NCBI GenBank assembly: GCA_003558065.1
Contig: PWMU01000018.1
Span: forward strand, 1 to 34,219
Direction: 5' to 3'
DNA: 34,219 nt
Source: Opitutia bacterium
GTDB lineage: Bacteria > Verrucomicrobiota > Verrucomicrobiia > Opitutales > T3Sed10-336
Positions 1-9,273 of the stretch are shown here, piece after piece. A program made the translations under genes and the position numbers. Positions within the stretch are counted from its first letter, which is position 1. The number at the start of each line of letters is the position of its first letter. The notes beneath the pieces were generated by a model. That model was not told the origin of the DNA and did not search any database. It worked only from the letters and a program-made list of their open reading frames with translations.

Positions 1-1006
1 CCGAACAGATTACGGATACCGAGCCGAGCGTCTCCACGGCGGGGAGCCGTCGAATGATCGAGTGGCGCTTTGCCATGCGCTGCACGCCGATGGCCAGTGT
101 GATCGTAATGATGGCGGGAAGTCCTTCGGGAATGGCGGCAACCGCCATGGCCACCACGGCGAGAAAGATATCAACGAAGGGGTAGTCGCGGATCAGGATG
201 CCCACAAGAAAGGTGAGGATCCCGAGTCCCAGGATTCCCAGGGTCAGCGTGCGTCCGAATCCGGCGATCTGCCTAAGCAGGGGAGTCGTCAACTCCTCGA
301 CCTCGGAGAGCATTCGGTTGATACGGCCAATCTCGGTGTCCGCGCCCGTGGCGACGACCACGCCCATTCCCTGTCCGTACGAGACAAAGGTTCCGGAAAA
401 CGCCAGGCAGTTCCGGTCGCCGACGACCGCTTCCTCGGAAACCGGCTCCGGGCTTTTCTCCACGGCTTCGGATTCACCGGTGAGAACAGCTTCCTCGATG
501 CGGAGATTCTTCACCTCCATCAGTCGCAGATCGGCGGGCACCTTGTCGCCGGACTGCAGGAAGACAATGTCCCCGGGAACCAGGTCCTCGGCTGGAATGG
601 ATCGCTTCTCGCCTTTCCGGCGGACCACCGCTTCCAGCGAAAGCATCTTCTTAATCGCGTCCAGCGCCGCCTCCGCCTTGCCCTCCTGGATGAATCCTAT
701 CAGTGCATTGACAATCACCACGCCGAAAATCACCCCGGAATCCAGCCATTCCCCGATCGCGGCGGTCACCACACCCGCCACCAGCAGGACATAGATAAGA
801 ACGTTGTGAAACTGGTGCAGCAATCGCTTCAAGGGCCCTTTGCGAGGTGGCTCGGGAAGCACGTTACGCCCCCAGCGTTCGGTTCGCTCGCGAACTTCTT
901 CTCCGCTCAAACCTTCCGTCCGGGAATCGAGCGACCGCAGTACCTCGTCCGCGGATTGGGCGTGCCTGGGCATCGGGCCCGGTTCGGTCTGTGATGAGGT
1001 TTTCAT
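1..1006 (-). CDS. P-type cation-transporting ATPase (P2A-like), N-terminal part
   Basis: This is the first 335 codons of a membrane ion pump that uses ATP to move a cation, probably Ca2+ or another divalent ion. The ATG at 1006-1004 opens a protein with an N-terminal cytoplasmic domain, a first membrane pair (near LIYVLLVAGVVTAAIGEWL), the actuator-domain motif VLTGES at about residue 195, and the transmembrane motif AAIPEGLP of P2-type ATPases. The last readable codons give SVSVIC followed by Ser and the first base (G) of the next codon. That next codon should be the phosphorylated Asp of the DKTGT motif, so the catalytic core lies outside the window. The gene is divergent from hypA and has no visible functional link to it. 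The superfamily is certain; the transported ion is not. Confidence 0.9.
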   Translation of the reverse strand, partial: MKTSSQTEPGPMPRHAQSADEVLRSLDSRTEGLSGEEVRERTERWGRNVLPEPPRKGPLKRLLHQFHNVLIYVLLVAGVVTAAIGEWLDSGVIFGVVIVNALIGFIQEGKAEAALDAIKKMLSLEAVVRRKGEKRSIPAEDLVPGDIVFLQSGDKVPADLRLMEVKNLRIEEAVLTGESEAVEKSPEPVSEEAVVGDRNCLAFSGTFVSYGQGMGVVVATGADTEIGRINRMLSEVEELTTPLLRQIAGFGRTLTLGILGLGILTFLVGILIRDYPFVDIFLAVVAMAVAAIPEGLPAIITITLAIGVQRMAKRHSIIRRLPAVETLGSVSVICS

Positions 1007-1248
1007 TGGCCTTTTTTAACCTGCATGGCAGGGCGGTGGCTGTGCGTTGGTTGTCTCAGTATGTGTCGATTTTGTGAATGTCGGAATCTTGGTCAATCGC
1101 CGCTTTCCCGAACGGGCTGAAGGGGGATTACACCCCGGGTCAAAATCCGCGGAGTTTCCAGCAAGGGAAGCTCGGACAGTTGGAGGACCGATGACTATTG
1201 TTGGTATCAACGGATTAGGTACGGTACAAGTCCAAGAGCACGCGAATA
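1007..1248. promoter_or_regulatory. divergent intergenic region between the ATPase and the hyp operon
   Basis: These 242 bases separate two genes transcribed away from each other, so they should carry both promoters. I see no convincing -35/-10 pair. TTGTCT and TGTGAA 16 bases apart, near 1057-1084, is only a weak match. There is no long open frame with coding character, no hairpin with a T tract and no recognisable riboswitch. Confidence 0.4.
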
Positions 1249-1593
1249 ATGCACGAAGTCAGCCTCATGAAGAATGTCCTCGATCTGGCGCTTCTGGAAA
1301 TGACCCGGGCGGGAGCCGGACGGATCGGGCTTGTCCGGGTCAGGGCCGGCGTACTGGCCGGGGTTGTTCCGGAGGCGATGGAGTTTGCTTTCGACGTGTT
1401 GCGCCGGGAGAATGCAGCGACGGCCGAGGCCCGGCTGGCCATAGACTCGGTTTCGGCCTGCTGCCGGTGCCGGGACTGCGGATTCGAATTTGAGCCGACG
1501 GATGCCGTTTTTGAATGCCCCGGCTGCCGCGGTCTGAATGCGATAATTCTGCGGGGGCGCGAACTCGAACTTTCTCAACTGGAGGTAATCTGA
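1249..1593 (+). CDS. hypA: HypA, hydrogenase nickel-insertion protein
   Basis: HypA is a small zinc-containing metallochaperone that works with HypB to load nickel into the large subunit of [NiFe] hydrogenase. The 114-residue protein begins MHEVSLM, where His2 is the family's nickel ligand. It has the zinc-site cysteines in CRCRDC near residue 75 and CPGC near residue 93. Length and layout match the family. It is the first gene of a six-gene maturation operon, and hypB starts 2 bases after its stop. The client is most likely the HoxH subunit encoded on the opposite strand in this window. Confidence 0.96.
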   Translation: MHEVSLMKNVLDLALLEMTRAGAGRIGLVRVRAGVLAGVVPEAMEFAFDVLRRENAATAEARLAIDSVSACCRCRDCGFEFEPTDAVFECPGCRGLNAIILRGRELELSQLEVI

Positions 1594-1595
1594 TT

Positions 1596-2468
1596 ATGTG
1601 TGAAACGTGCGGATGCAATCGGGAGGAAGCGTATCAGGTTCACGCCGGAGCCGCGGGCCCGGATCGGCCGGAAGGCCATCACGCTGCTTTTCATGTCCAC
1701 CGAAGTGCCGACGGGCGCGCTCATGTGCACGCGCACTCGCACGACCTTGGCGGTACGGAGCACGCATCGGGCGGGGCCGGCCCCGGGGGGCGGACCCTGG
1801 ATGTCAACCGGTCGATTCTTGGGGCCAATGATCGTGCGGCCGAACAGAACCGCGGCTTCTTCCGAGCCAGCAAGGTGCGGGTCATCAATCTCCTTTCATC
1901 GCCGGGAGCCGGAAAGACCGAGCTGCTTGCGCGTACCCTGAAAGACATGAAGGACGGGCCGCGTATGGCTGTGATCGTCGGGGATCTGGCCACCGAAAAC
2001 GATGCGGAACGACTTCGAGGCTACGGGGCCCAGGTTGTCCAGATCACTACCGGGACTCTTTGTCATCTCGACGCCACTATGGTGATGACCGCCGTGGAAG
2101 CCCTGGACCTGGCGGAGGTCGATCTCCTTTTTATCGAAAATGTCGGAAATCTGGTGTGTCCCTCCTCGTTCGACCTGGGCGAGAGCACACGGGTCGTCCT
2201 GCTTTCGGTGACCGAAGGGGAGGACAAACCGCTGAAATACCCCCCCATCTTCAAGGGGGCGGATGTGATTCTGGTCACCAAGACGGACCTTGCGGAAGCC
2301 GCCGGGTACGACCGGGCGCTCGGATTGGAAAACCTCACGCGCGTGGCCCCGCAGGCCCGTATCCTCGAAGTCTCCGCTCGTAACGGCGCGGGGTTGGAGT
2401 CGTGGAATGCTTTTCTCGCCGCCCAATTGGAAGAGGCCGGGCACCGTCCGGGAGTAGCCGGGCCGTGA
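1596..2468 (+). CDS. hypB: HypB, hydrogenase nickel-incorporation GTPase
   Basis: HypB is a SIMIBI-class GTPase that supplies nickel to the hydrogenase precursor together with HypA. The ATG at 1596 is chosen over upstream in-frame codons because GGAGG lies 10 bases before it and because the protein then begins MCETCGCN, the N-terminal CxxCxC nickel site of HypB. A histidine-rich segment follows (about residues 27-52, with several HxH pairs), a probable nickel store. The P-loop SSPGAGKT is near residue 105, and the GTPase motifs ENVGNLVCP and TKTDL follow. Length is 290 residues. A 51-base gap separates it from hypF. Confidence 0.96.
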   Translation: MCETCGCNREEAYQVHAGAAGPDRPEGHHAAFHVHRSADGRAHVHAHSHDLGGTEHASGGAGPGGRTLDVNRSILGANDRAAEQNRGFFRASKVRVINLLSSPGAGKTELLARTLKDMKDGPRMAVIVGDLATENDAERLRGYGAQVVQITTGTLCHLDATMVMTAVEALDLAEVDLLFIENVGNLVCPSSFDLGESTRVVLLSVTEGEDKPLKYPPIFKGADVILVTKTDLAEAAGYDRALGLENLTRVAPQARILEVSARNGAGLESWNAFLAAQLEEAGHRPGVAGP

Positions 2469-2519
2469 AGGAGTCGAAATTCCGTCCCGGGCGCAAATCC
2501 AGTCTCATTTATAGAACGC

Positions 2520-4901
2520 ATGGACACCTTCCAGCAGAGTTCGAATACGCGGACCGGGGCCGTGAAAGAGAGCCGCGAACGAAAGGTTCGCTTGCGGGTG
2601 GAGGGAACGGTTCAGGGAGTCGGATTCCGGCCGTTTGTCTACCGGTTGGCGTGCCGGTACGGGCTGAGCGGCTGGGTGCTCAATGACGAGCGGGGCGTGC
2701 TGATCGGGGTTTCCGGGCTGTCCCGAACGATTGCCCGGTTCGAGTCCGCCCTGCGGACGGAAGCCCCGCCCGCGGCCCGGGTAGAGCACATTGGCCCTGC
2801 TGAGACCGGCGAGGATCCTCCGGGGTATTCCGGCGGCGAGGGGTTTGTGATTCTCGGCAGCCGGAGCCGGGCTCGAATCGAGGCCGCGATTCCCCCCGAT
2901 CTCGCTGTGTGTTCCGACTGTTTGCGCGAGATGCGCGATCCGGAGGACCGTCGCTATCAGTATCCATTTATCAATTGCACAAATTGCGGGCCGCGTTATT
3001 CAATAATTGAACGGATTCCTTACGACCGGCCCGGCACGACGATGCGGGGGTTTCGCATGTGCCCGGCCTGCCGCGCGGAGTACGAGAATCCCGCCGACCG
3101 CCGGTTTCACGCTCAACCCGTGGCCTGTCCGGACTGCGGCCCGCAGTTGAGCTATTGGGACAGCCGGGGAAAGCCGGTTGCCGGGCGGCATGTTGCGCTG
3201 CTGTATGCCGTTGCCCGATTGCGAGCCGGCGGGATTGTTGCGGTCAAGGGAATCGGAGGGTTTCACCTGATGTGCGACGCCGGCAATGACACCGCCGTCA
3301 AAACACTGAGGGAACGAAAGAACCGCCCGGAAAAACCCTTTGCATTGATGGCCCCCTACCTCGCCGCGGCCCGGCGCCTTTGCGGGCTTTCGCCGGAGGA
3401 AGAGGCCCTGCTTGCTTCCGCCCGGGCGCCGATCGTCCTCGCCCGGCGCCTGCCGGTTTGTTGCGGAGACGTCAGTCCGTTCGTGGCGCCGGATAATCCA
3501 CTGGTGGGCGTCATGCTGCCCTACGCCCCCCTGCATCATCTCATCATGGAGACCTGGCAGGGATTCCTGGTGGCCACCAGCGGAAATCTGTCGGACGAGC
3601 CCATTTGTGTCGATGAGAATGAGGCGCTTTCCAGGCTGCACGGCATTGCCGACGTTTTTCTGGTTCACAATCGACCGATTTCCCGGGCGGTTGACGACTC
3701 GATTGTTCGCTGGATGAACGGCGGGCCTGTCGTTTTGCGGCGTGCGCGCGGCTATGCCCCGGAACCGGTTTCGGCGCCTTCCGGCTTGCCGCCCCTTCTG
3801 GCGGCAGGGGCGTATCTTAAGAACAGTGTGGCGGTGACGGCCGGCGGGCGGCTTTTCCCCAGTCAGCATCTTGGGGACCTTTCCACGCAGGCCGCCCGCG
3901 GAGCGTTTGCCGATGCGGTTGCTATGCTGTCCCAGCTCTACCAAGCCCGGCCCGAGGCGGTGGCCTGCGATCTTCACCCGGACTACCCGTCGAGTATCTG
4001 GGCTGAGGGGCGCGGTATTCCCGTGGTTCGTGTCCAGCACCATCATGCCCACGTCCTTTCCTGCATGGCCGAACACGGGCTCGGCGGCTCCGCGCTCGGG
4101 GTATCCTGGGACGGAACGGGTTATGGACCGGACGGTACGGTATGGGGCGGGGAGTGGCTGGTGGCGGGGTTGCGGACGCCGGGGTTCCGGCGTCACGCCA
4201 GTCTGAGAGCCTTTCCGCTTCCGGGCGGTGAAGCCGCGATTCGCCGCCCGGCTGCGACCGCGCTCGGGCTCCTGTGGGAACTCTATATGGACGAAATGTT
4301 CCGGCGTGATGAAGCCCGCTCGATTCTGGGCTTTGCGGAGAAGGAGCTGCGCGTTTTCGAACGCCTGATTTCCCGCCGGATCAACACACCCGAGACCACC
4401 AGTGCCGGGCGCCTGTTCGACGGCGTGGCGGCCTTGCTGGGACTGGGCGGATCGGTTTCATTCGAAGCGCAGGCCGCCATGAAGCTGGAGTTTCTTGCCG
4501 GAGAGTCCGGTGATTCCGGGCATTATGATTTTCATCTGATTCCTTCGGTGCGGAACGATGTCGAGGACCCGGCACCCGCGTTCGTCGTCGATTGGGCGCC
4601 GATGCTTCTTCAACTGCTTGAGGAGCGGGCCGAAGGAAGGGACAGGGCGGCTATCGCGCGCCGGTTCCACAACACGCTGGCCGAGATGATGGTCGAGGTT
4701 GCCCGGACAATTCCGGGTCTTCCCCTGGTCCTTACCGGCGGTTGTTTCCAGAACAAGCTCCTCCTCGAGTGTGCGTTCGACCGTCTGAAAGCGTCTGGCC
4801 GTGAGGTTTACGGCCACCGCGATATTCCGCCAAACGACGGCGGAATCTCCATCGGGCAGATTGTCGGGGCCGCCGCAATGCTTAATCCTTCACCCTTTTA
4901 A
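2520..4901 (+). CDS. hypF: HypF, carbamoyltransferase for the hydrogenase cyanide ligands
   Basis: HypF turns carbamoyl phosphate into a carbamoyl group that it passes to the C-terminal Cys of HypE, the source of the CN ligands of the NiFe site. The 793-residue protein shows all expected parts. There is an acylphosphatase domain with VQGVGFRPF near residue 32, then two CxxC zinc fingers (CSDC with CTNC, CPAC with CPDC). A YrdC-like domain has KGIGGFHLMCDA near residue 245, and a Kae1-like domain has the metal motif HHHAH near residue 507 and GGCFQNKLLLE near the end. The start at 2520 lacks a clear ribosome site; an in-frame GTG at residue 16 is an alternative. The stop is 2 bases before hypC. 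Confidence 0.95.
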   Translation: MDTFQQSSNTRTGAVKESRERKVRLRVEGTVQGVGFRPFVYRLACRYGLSGWVLNDERGVLIGVSGLSRTIARFESALRTEAPPAARVEHIGPAETGEDPPGYSGGEGFVILGSRSRARIEAAIPPDLAVCSDCLREMRDPEDRRYQYPFINCTNCGPRYSIIERIPYDRPGTTMRGFRMCPACRAEYENPADRRFHAQPVACPDCGPQLSYWDSRGKPVAGRHVALLYAVARLRAGGIVAVKGIGGFHLMCDAGNDTAVKTLRERKNRPEKPFALMAPYLAAARRLCGLSPEEEALLASARAPIVLARRLPVCCGDVSPFVAPDNPLVGVMLPYAPLHHLIMETWQGFLVATSGNLSDEPICVDENEALSRLHGIADVFLVHNRPISRAVDDSIVRWMNGGPVVLRRARGYAPEPVSAPSGLPPLLAAGAYLKNSVAVTAGGRLFPSQHLGDLSTQAARGAFADAVAMLSQLYQARPEAVACDLHPDYPSSIWAEGRGIPVVRVQHHHAHVLSCMAEHGLGGSALGVSWDGTGYGPDGTVWGGEWLVAGLRTPGFRRHASLRAFPLPGGEAAIRRPAATALGLLWELYMDEMFRRDEARSILGFAEKELRVFERLISRRINTPETTSAGRLFDGVAALLGLGGSVSFEAQAAMKLEFLAGESGDSGHYDFHLIPSVRNDVEDPAPAFVVDWAPMLLQLLEERAEGRDRAAIARRFHNTLAEMMVEVARTIPGLPLVLTGGCFQNKLLLECAFDRLKASGREVYGHRDIPPNDGGISIGQIVGAAAMLNPSPF

Positions 4902-4903
4902 AT

Positions 4904-5161
4904 ATGTGTCTGGCAGTTCCAGGAAAAGTTCTCTCGGTTTCGGGCGACCCGCCGTACGACCTGGCTGGACGTGTCAGTTTCGGCGGCATTGTCAAGGAGG
5001 TCAGTCTGGCCTACGTTCCGGATGCACGGCCCGGAGACTACGTGATTGTTCACGTTGGTTTTGCCCTGAGCAAGGTGGATGAGGCTGAAGCGAAACGGGT
5101 TTTTGAATACCTGGAGAGCACCGAAGGTCTGGACGAACTCCGGGGAGAGGAGTCTGCGTGA
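4904..5161 (+). CDS. hypC: HypC, hydrogenase assembly chaperone
   Basis: HypC is a small chaperone that, with HypD, carries the Fe(CN)2CO unit and delivers it to the hydrogenase large subunit. The 85-residue protein starts MCLAVPGKV. Cys2 is the essential, invariant residue of the HypC/HybG family, and the rest matches the usual beta-barrel length. It begins 2 bases after hypF and overlaps hypD in a GTGA arrangement, so translation is probably coupled to hypD, its physical partner. Confidence 0.96.
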   Translation: MCLAVPGKVLSVSGDPPYDLAGRVSFGGIVKEVSLAYVPDARPGDYVIVHVGFALSKVDEAEAKRVFEYLESTEGLDELRGEESA

Positions 5162-6306
5162 AATTCATCGACGAGTACCGCGACGCCAAAGCCGCTTCCC
5201 GCTTCGCCCGCGACATTGCGAAGACGGTAACCCGACCCTGGAAAATCATGGAGGTGTGCGGGGGACAAACCCATGCCATCATTCGTTTCGGCATAGAGGA
5301 GCTGCTGCCGGGGGAGGTCACCCTCATCCACGGTCCCGGCTGTCCGGTCTGTGTCACCCCCCTGGAGCTCATCGACAAAGCGGTGGAGCTGGCGAGCCGG
5401 CCCAATATCATTCTTTGCTCTTTCGGCGATATGCTCAGGGTGCCCGGATCCCGGACCGACCTTCTCACCGTCAAGGCGGAGGGCGGCCGGGTGAGAGTCG
5501 CCTATTCCCCAATGGATGCCTTGGAGATTGCGCGAAACCACCCCGATAAGGAAGTGGTTTTTTTCGCGGTCGGGTTTGAAACAACGGCTCCGGCCAACGC
5601 CATGGCCGTGCTTCAGGCCGCGCGACATAAGATCACCAACTTTTCCGTTCTTGTGTCCCACGTCCTGGTCCCGCCCGCGATGGAAGCAATCCTGTCCTCG
5701 CAGGGCAACCAGGTTCAGGGATTCCTTGGCGCCGGGCATGTGTGCACGGTGATGGGAATCGAGGAATATCACCCCCTCGCCCTTCGCTACCGGGTGCCCA
5801 TCGTGGTAACGGGCTTCGAGCCGTTGGATATTTTGCAGGGGATCTCGATGTGCGTGAAGCAACTTGAAGAAGGCCGGGCCGAAGTCGAGAATCAGTATTC
5901 GCGTTCGGTGCGACCCGAGGGCAACCTGAATGCGATCCGGACTATGAGCGAGGTCTTCGAAGCCGGAACGCGGAAATGGCGGGGGATCGGGGAGATCCCG
6001 AACAGCGGGCTCAGATTGCGCGAGGCGTATCAGAAGTTTGATGCGGAGCTCCGGTTCGGTCTCGCCGATTCCACTTGCGAGGAGCCTGCGGACTGCATCA
6101 GCGGGCTTGTGCTTCAGGGAAGAAAGAAACCTGACGAGTGCCCGGCTTTCGGGACCCTTTGCACCCCCGACCGGCCGCTGGGCGCGCCGATGGTATCGAC
6201 CGAGGGGGCGTGCGCCGCTTATTACCGGTATCGCGGAAATGGAACCGCACATTCAACAACGGCCGGGGGGACTAAGGGTCCGGACGAGCAAAGAAAACGG
6301 TCATGA
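5158..6306 (+). CDS. hypD: HypD, iron-sulfur scaffold for Fe(CN)2CO assembly
   Basis: HypD is the [4Fe-4S] protein on which the iron with its CN and CO ligands is assembled. The 382-residue sequence holds the family motifs: MEVCGGQTH near residue 35, [11 protein letters not shown] near residue 58, [10 protein letters not shown] near residue 140, and a C-terminal set of cysteines ([31 protein letters not shown]) that bind the cluster. The GTG start at 5158 overlaps the hypC stop, and the stop overlaps the ATG of hypE (ATGA). A polar tail of about 24 residues follows the usual YYRYR end. Confidence 0.95.
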   Translation: MKFIDEYRDAKAASRFARDIAKTVTRPWKIMEVCGGQTHAIIRFGIEELLPGEVTLIHGPGCPVCVTPLELIDKAVELASRPNIILCSFGDMLRVPGSRTDLLTVKAEGGRVRVAYSPMDALEIARNHPDKEVVFFAVGFETTAPANAMAVLQAARHKITNFSVLVSHVLVPPAMEAILSSQGNQVQGFLGAGHVCTVMGIEEYHPLALRYRVPIVVTGFEPLDILQGISMCVKQLEEGRAEVENQYSRSVRPEGNLNAIRTMSEVFEAGTRKWRGIGEIPNSGLRLREAYQKFDAELRFGLADSTCEEPADCISGLVLQGRKKPDECPAFGTLCTPDRPLGAPMVSTEGACAAYYRYRGNGTAHSTTAGGTKGPDEQRKRS

Positions 6307-7388
6307 AAAAAATCAACTCGATGAATCCGGTCAAAGGCAGCGCACTCGCGGAGGGCGCGGTTGCCTGCCCCGCCCCTGTCTCCGGTCACACCTCCATTCA
6401 GATGGCGCACGGGGGCGGCGGACGATTATCGCACGAGTTGATTGAGAAACTCTTTTTTCCGGCATTCGCGAATGCCGCTCTTGAAGAGCGCCACGACGGG
6501 GCGGTTCTGGATCTCGGGGACGAGCGACTCGCGTTTACAACGGACTCCCACGTCGTGAGCCCTTTGTTCTTTCCGGGAGGCGACATCGGGAAGCTGGCGG
6601 TTTGCGGAACAGTCAACGACCTGGCGATGTGCGGCGCCCGGCCCCTCTGGTTGAGCGCGGGATTTATCATCGAAGAAGGTCTTCCCATGGAGACTCTCAA
6701 ACGGGTTGTCGAGTCGATGCGGAGCGCGGCGGGCGAAGCAGGGGTCCAACTGGTGACCGGCGATACGAAGGTGGTGGATAGGGGGAAGGGAGACGGCCTT
6801 TATATCAACACCGCCGGAATCGGGCGGCTCAACCGGACGGGCCTGGTCCCGTCACGGATCCGTCCGGGCGACGCGATTCTGCTCAGCGGCGATCTGGCGC
6901 GGCACGGGATCGCTGTCATGGCCCTCAGGGAGGGGCTCGAGTTTGAGGGAGGGGTCGAAAGCGACTGCGCCTCCCTTGTGCGTCCGGTTATGGCTCTCCT
7001 GGACGCCGGAGTTGACGTCCATTGCCTACGGGACCTGACACGTGGAGGACTGGCCACTGCGCTTGTGGAGACGGCCGGGACCGCCGGAATGCAATTCCGT
7101 ATCGATGAAACCCTGACGCCCGTGAATGAAACCGTTCGCGGCGCCTGTGAGATTCTGGGCCTCGATCCCCTCTACGTCGCCAACGAAGGCCGGCTTATCG
7201 CATTCCTGCCGGAGGAGCAGGCCGAGGCGGCCCTCGAAACTTTGCGCCGCTTCGATGAAACCGGCGGTGCGTGTGTTATTGGAAGGGTGATGCGGGAGGG
7301 AAGCGGAACCGTCACTCTGAAAAGCGCGATCGGCGTCGACCGCGTTGTCGACATGCTCAGTGGCGAGCAGTTGCCCCGGATTTGTTGA
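6303..7388 (+). CDS. hypE: HypE, carbamoyl dehydratase forming the thiocyanate donor
   Basis: HypE accepts the carbamoyl group from HypF on its C-terminal Cys and dehydrates it with ATP to a thiocyanate, the CN donor for HypCD. The 361-residue protein belongs to the PurM/AIR synthase family. It has [13 protein letters not shown] near residue 35, the metal/ATP motif [10 protein letters not shown] near residue 80, [11 protein letters not shown] near residue 150 and [11 protein letters not shown] near residue 243. It ends in PRIC, the required terminal Cys. The last 32 bases overlap the 3' end of the Enzyme I-like gene on the opposite strand. Confidence 0.96.
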   Translation: MKKINSMNPVKGSALAEGAVACPAPVSGHTSIQMAHGGGGRLSHELIEKLFFPAFANAALEERHDGAVLDLGDERLAFTTDSHVVSPLFFPGGDIGKLAVCGTVNDLAMCGARPLWLSAGFIIEEGLPMETLKRVVESMRSAAGEAGVQLVTGDTKVVDRGKGDGLYINTAGIGRLNRTGLVPSRIRPGDAILLSGDLARHGIAVMALREGLEFEGGVESDCASLVRPVMALLDAGVDVHCLRDLTRGGLATALVETAGTAGMQFRIDETLTPVNETVRGACEILGLDPLYVANEGRLIAFLPEEQAEAALETLRRFDETGGACVIGRVMREGSGTVTLKSAIGVDRVVDMLSGEQLPRIC

Positions 7389-9111
7389 AGTGCCGGGATT
7401 CAAAGGCATTGATATGGCGGAGAGCTCCCTCGGCGGTCACTTCTTCAAGCACGTCCAATGTGAGTTGTTCACACTGGCTTGCATTGAGGTGCAACACCCG
7501 GTCTTTAACCTCCGGGATCGCTTCCGGATTCATGCTCAAAGTTCGCAGCCCCAGTCCGATCAACAATGGGGTGAACTTCGGGTCGCCGGCAATCTCGCCA
7601 CAAAGCGAAACAGGCTTTCCGCTTTCTTTAGCCGCCTCGAGCGTTCGGCGGATCAGCTCCAGAACCGCTGGATTCAAAGGTTGATACAACCGGGCTACCG
7701 AAGGTTCATTCCGGTCGACCCCGAGCGTATATTGAGTCAGATCGTTGGTGCCAATGCTGGCAAAGTCAGCCTCCTTGAGCAGGGCGCGCGCCGCAATCGC
7801 CGCGGACGGCAGCTCGATCATGAGCCCGAGGGGAAGGTTGCTTGGAAGGGTTTTCCCTTTCGCGCGCAACTGCTGCTTCGCTTCGGCAAAGGCATGGCAC
7901 ACTTCCCGCCATTCCTCGACGGTGGCAACGAAGGGGAAGACAACGCGCAGGTTGCCGCACTGGGCAGCAACCCGCAACAGTGCACGGAATTGAGTTTGTA
8001 AGACCTCCCGATGAGTCGACAGCAATCGCAGGGATCGCAATCCGAACAGTGGATTGGCCCCTTGCTCCAGGCGAAAATAGGGAGGCGTTTTCTCTCCTCC
8101 GACATCGAGGGTTCGGATGGTAAGTGTCTTGTCCCCCAGACGTTCGGCCAGTGCGCGGTAGATTTCGGTCAACTCTTCTTCCGAAGGGTAACGGTTTCGC
8201 AACAGGTACGAAAGCTCGCTCCGGAAGAGGCCCACTCCTTCGGCGCCGGATCGCTCCACCGCTTCGGCTTCCGCAGTCAGCACAAGATTCGCCTGCAGAA
8301 CAATCCGGCAGCCGTCCCGGGTGATTGCGGGCAGATCCCGGTTGGCCAGGAGTCTCGTTCGAGTCCTCTGCAGCCGCCTTTCCAGATTGCGGTAGCTGGT
8401 GTCTTTCGCCTCAGTCGGATTAACGATAACGGATCCGGTGGTTCCGTCCAGAATGACACGGTCTCCCTCACGGACGATTTCCCGCCATTCCCGCACATTG
8501 ACCACCAGCGGAATTTGGAGAGCACGTGCCAGAATGGTGGCGTGGGCGGCCTGGCCGCCCGAGCGGGCTACGAAGCCGACAACCCTTTCGAGTTCCGCCC
8601 TTATTACCATTGCCGGTGTCACTTCGTTGACGAAATCAATGATTGAGGCCTCCGTGCGGGAAATGACCGGCGCATCCCCCCCTTCGAGCTCGTCAAGCAG
8701 GTCTTCCCTGAGACCCATGATTTCGGCGGCCATCGCGCGGATCTTGGCCTCATTGGACCGCGCGTATCGACCGCAAAAGAAGTCGATCGCCGCTTCTACC
8801 GCGGTGTCCGCGGAACACCCGCAACGCCGGATTCGTGAACGGATCTCCTTCTGAAGCATGGGATCTTCCAGCACGTGCCGATGCATCCGGAAGATCTGGG
8901 CCTCGGCTTCCTCCATATTCGTGCGGGCAATTTCAAACAGTTGGTCGAGCCGGTCGGTCAATCGCCCCAATGCTTCTTCAAAGCGGCGTTCCTCCTCGTC
9001 CGGATCCTGGAACTCCGGAGCAGCCTGCCTCCTTTCGCGACGTTGTTCTTTGATTCGGGCTAATCCAAAGGCGAGGTGGGGAACGATCGGCTGTCCTTTT
9101 AAGATGACCAT
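7357..9111 (-). CDS. ptsI: PTS Enzyme I-like PEP-protein phosphotransferase
   Basis: Enzyme I moves phosphate from PEP to a histidine on HPr. The ATG at 9111 is preferred over an in-frame GTG at 9153. It gives a 584-residue protein starting MVILKGQPI, and it puts the phospho-histidine ([13 protein letters not shown]) at position 190, nearly matching His189 of the E. coli enzyme. The PEP-binding barrel is complete: GLFRSEL, the Arg-rich [27 protein letters not shown] and the active Cys in [10 protein letters not shown]. The usual T-S before the histidine is A-A here. No HPr or EII gene lies in the window. It is the last gene on this strand after ppdK, 162 bases downstream. A nitrogen-PTS role (ptsP without its GAF domain) is an alternative. 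Confidence 0.88.
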   Translation of the reverse strand: MVILKGQPIVPHLAFGLARIKEQRRERRQAAPEFQDPDEEERRFEEALGRLTDRLDQLFEIARTNMEEAEAQIFRMHRHVLEDPMLQKEIRSRIRRCGCSADTAVEAAIDFFCGRYARSNEAKIRAMAAEIMGLREDLLDELEGGDAPVISRTEASIIDFVNEVTPAMVIRAELERVVGFVARSGGQAAHATILARALQIPLVVNVREWREIVREGDRVILDGTTGSVIVNPTEAKDTSYRNLERRLQRTRTRLLANRDLPAITRDGCRIVLQANLVLTAEAEAVERSGAEGVGLFRSELSYLLRNRYPSEEELTEIYRALAERLGDKTLTIRTLDVGGEKTPPYFRLEQGANPLFGLRSLRLLSTHREVLQTQFRALLRVAAQCGNLRVVFPFVATVEEWREVCHAFAEAKQQLRAKGKTLPSNLPLGLMIELPSAAIAARALLKEADFASIGTNDLTQYTLGVDRNEPSVARLYQPLNPAVLELIRRTLEAAKESGKPVSLCGEIAGDPKFTPLLIGLGLRTLSMNPEAIPEVKDRVLHLNASQCEQLTLDVLEEVTAEGALRHINAFESRHFNKSGATARH

Positions 9112-9273
9112 ATGATAGGGGCCTTTTCCCTGCCAATAATCCCCGAATTGCACGAACCCGAAAACAACGGTTCGAAGCCGAATCGTTCCCTCGAAGCCGC
9201 TATAGGAGCGGGTTTGGCCTCCGATAAAACGGGAACGAAGGCACAGGAAATGGTTAGTTGTATTTTGCGACGA

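Noticed and set aside
62-994. A 310-codon open frame on the + strand at the left edge
   Set aside because: The - strand encodes a P-type ATPase with TGES and PEGL motifs across the same bases.
3000-4196. A 398-codon open frame on the - strand antisense to hypF
   Set aside because: Covers the YrdC and Kae1-like parts of hypF, which are unmistakable; the product is Arg/Gly/His-rich with no family resemblance.
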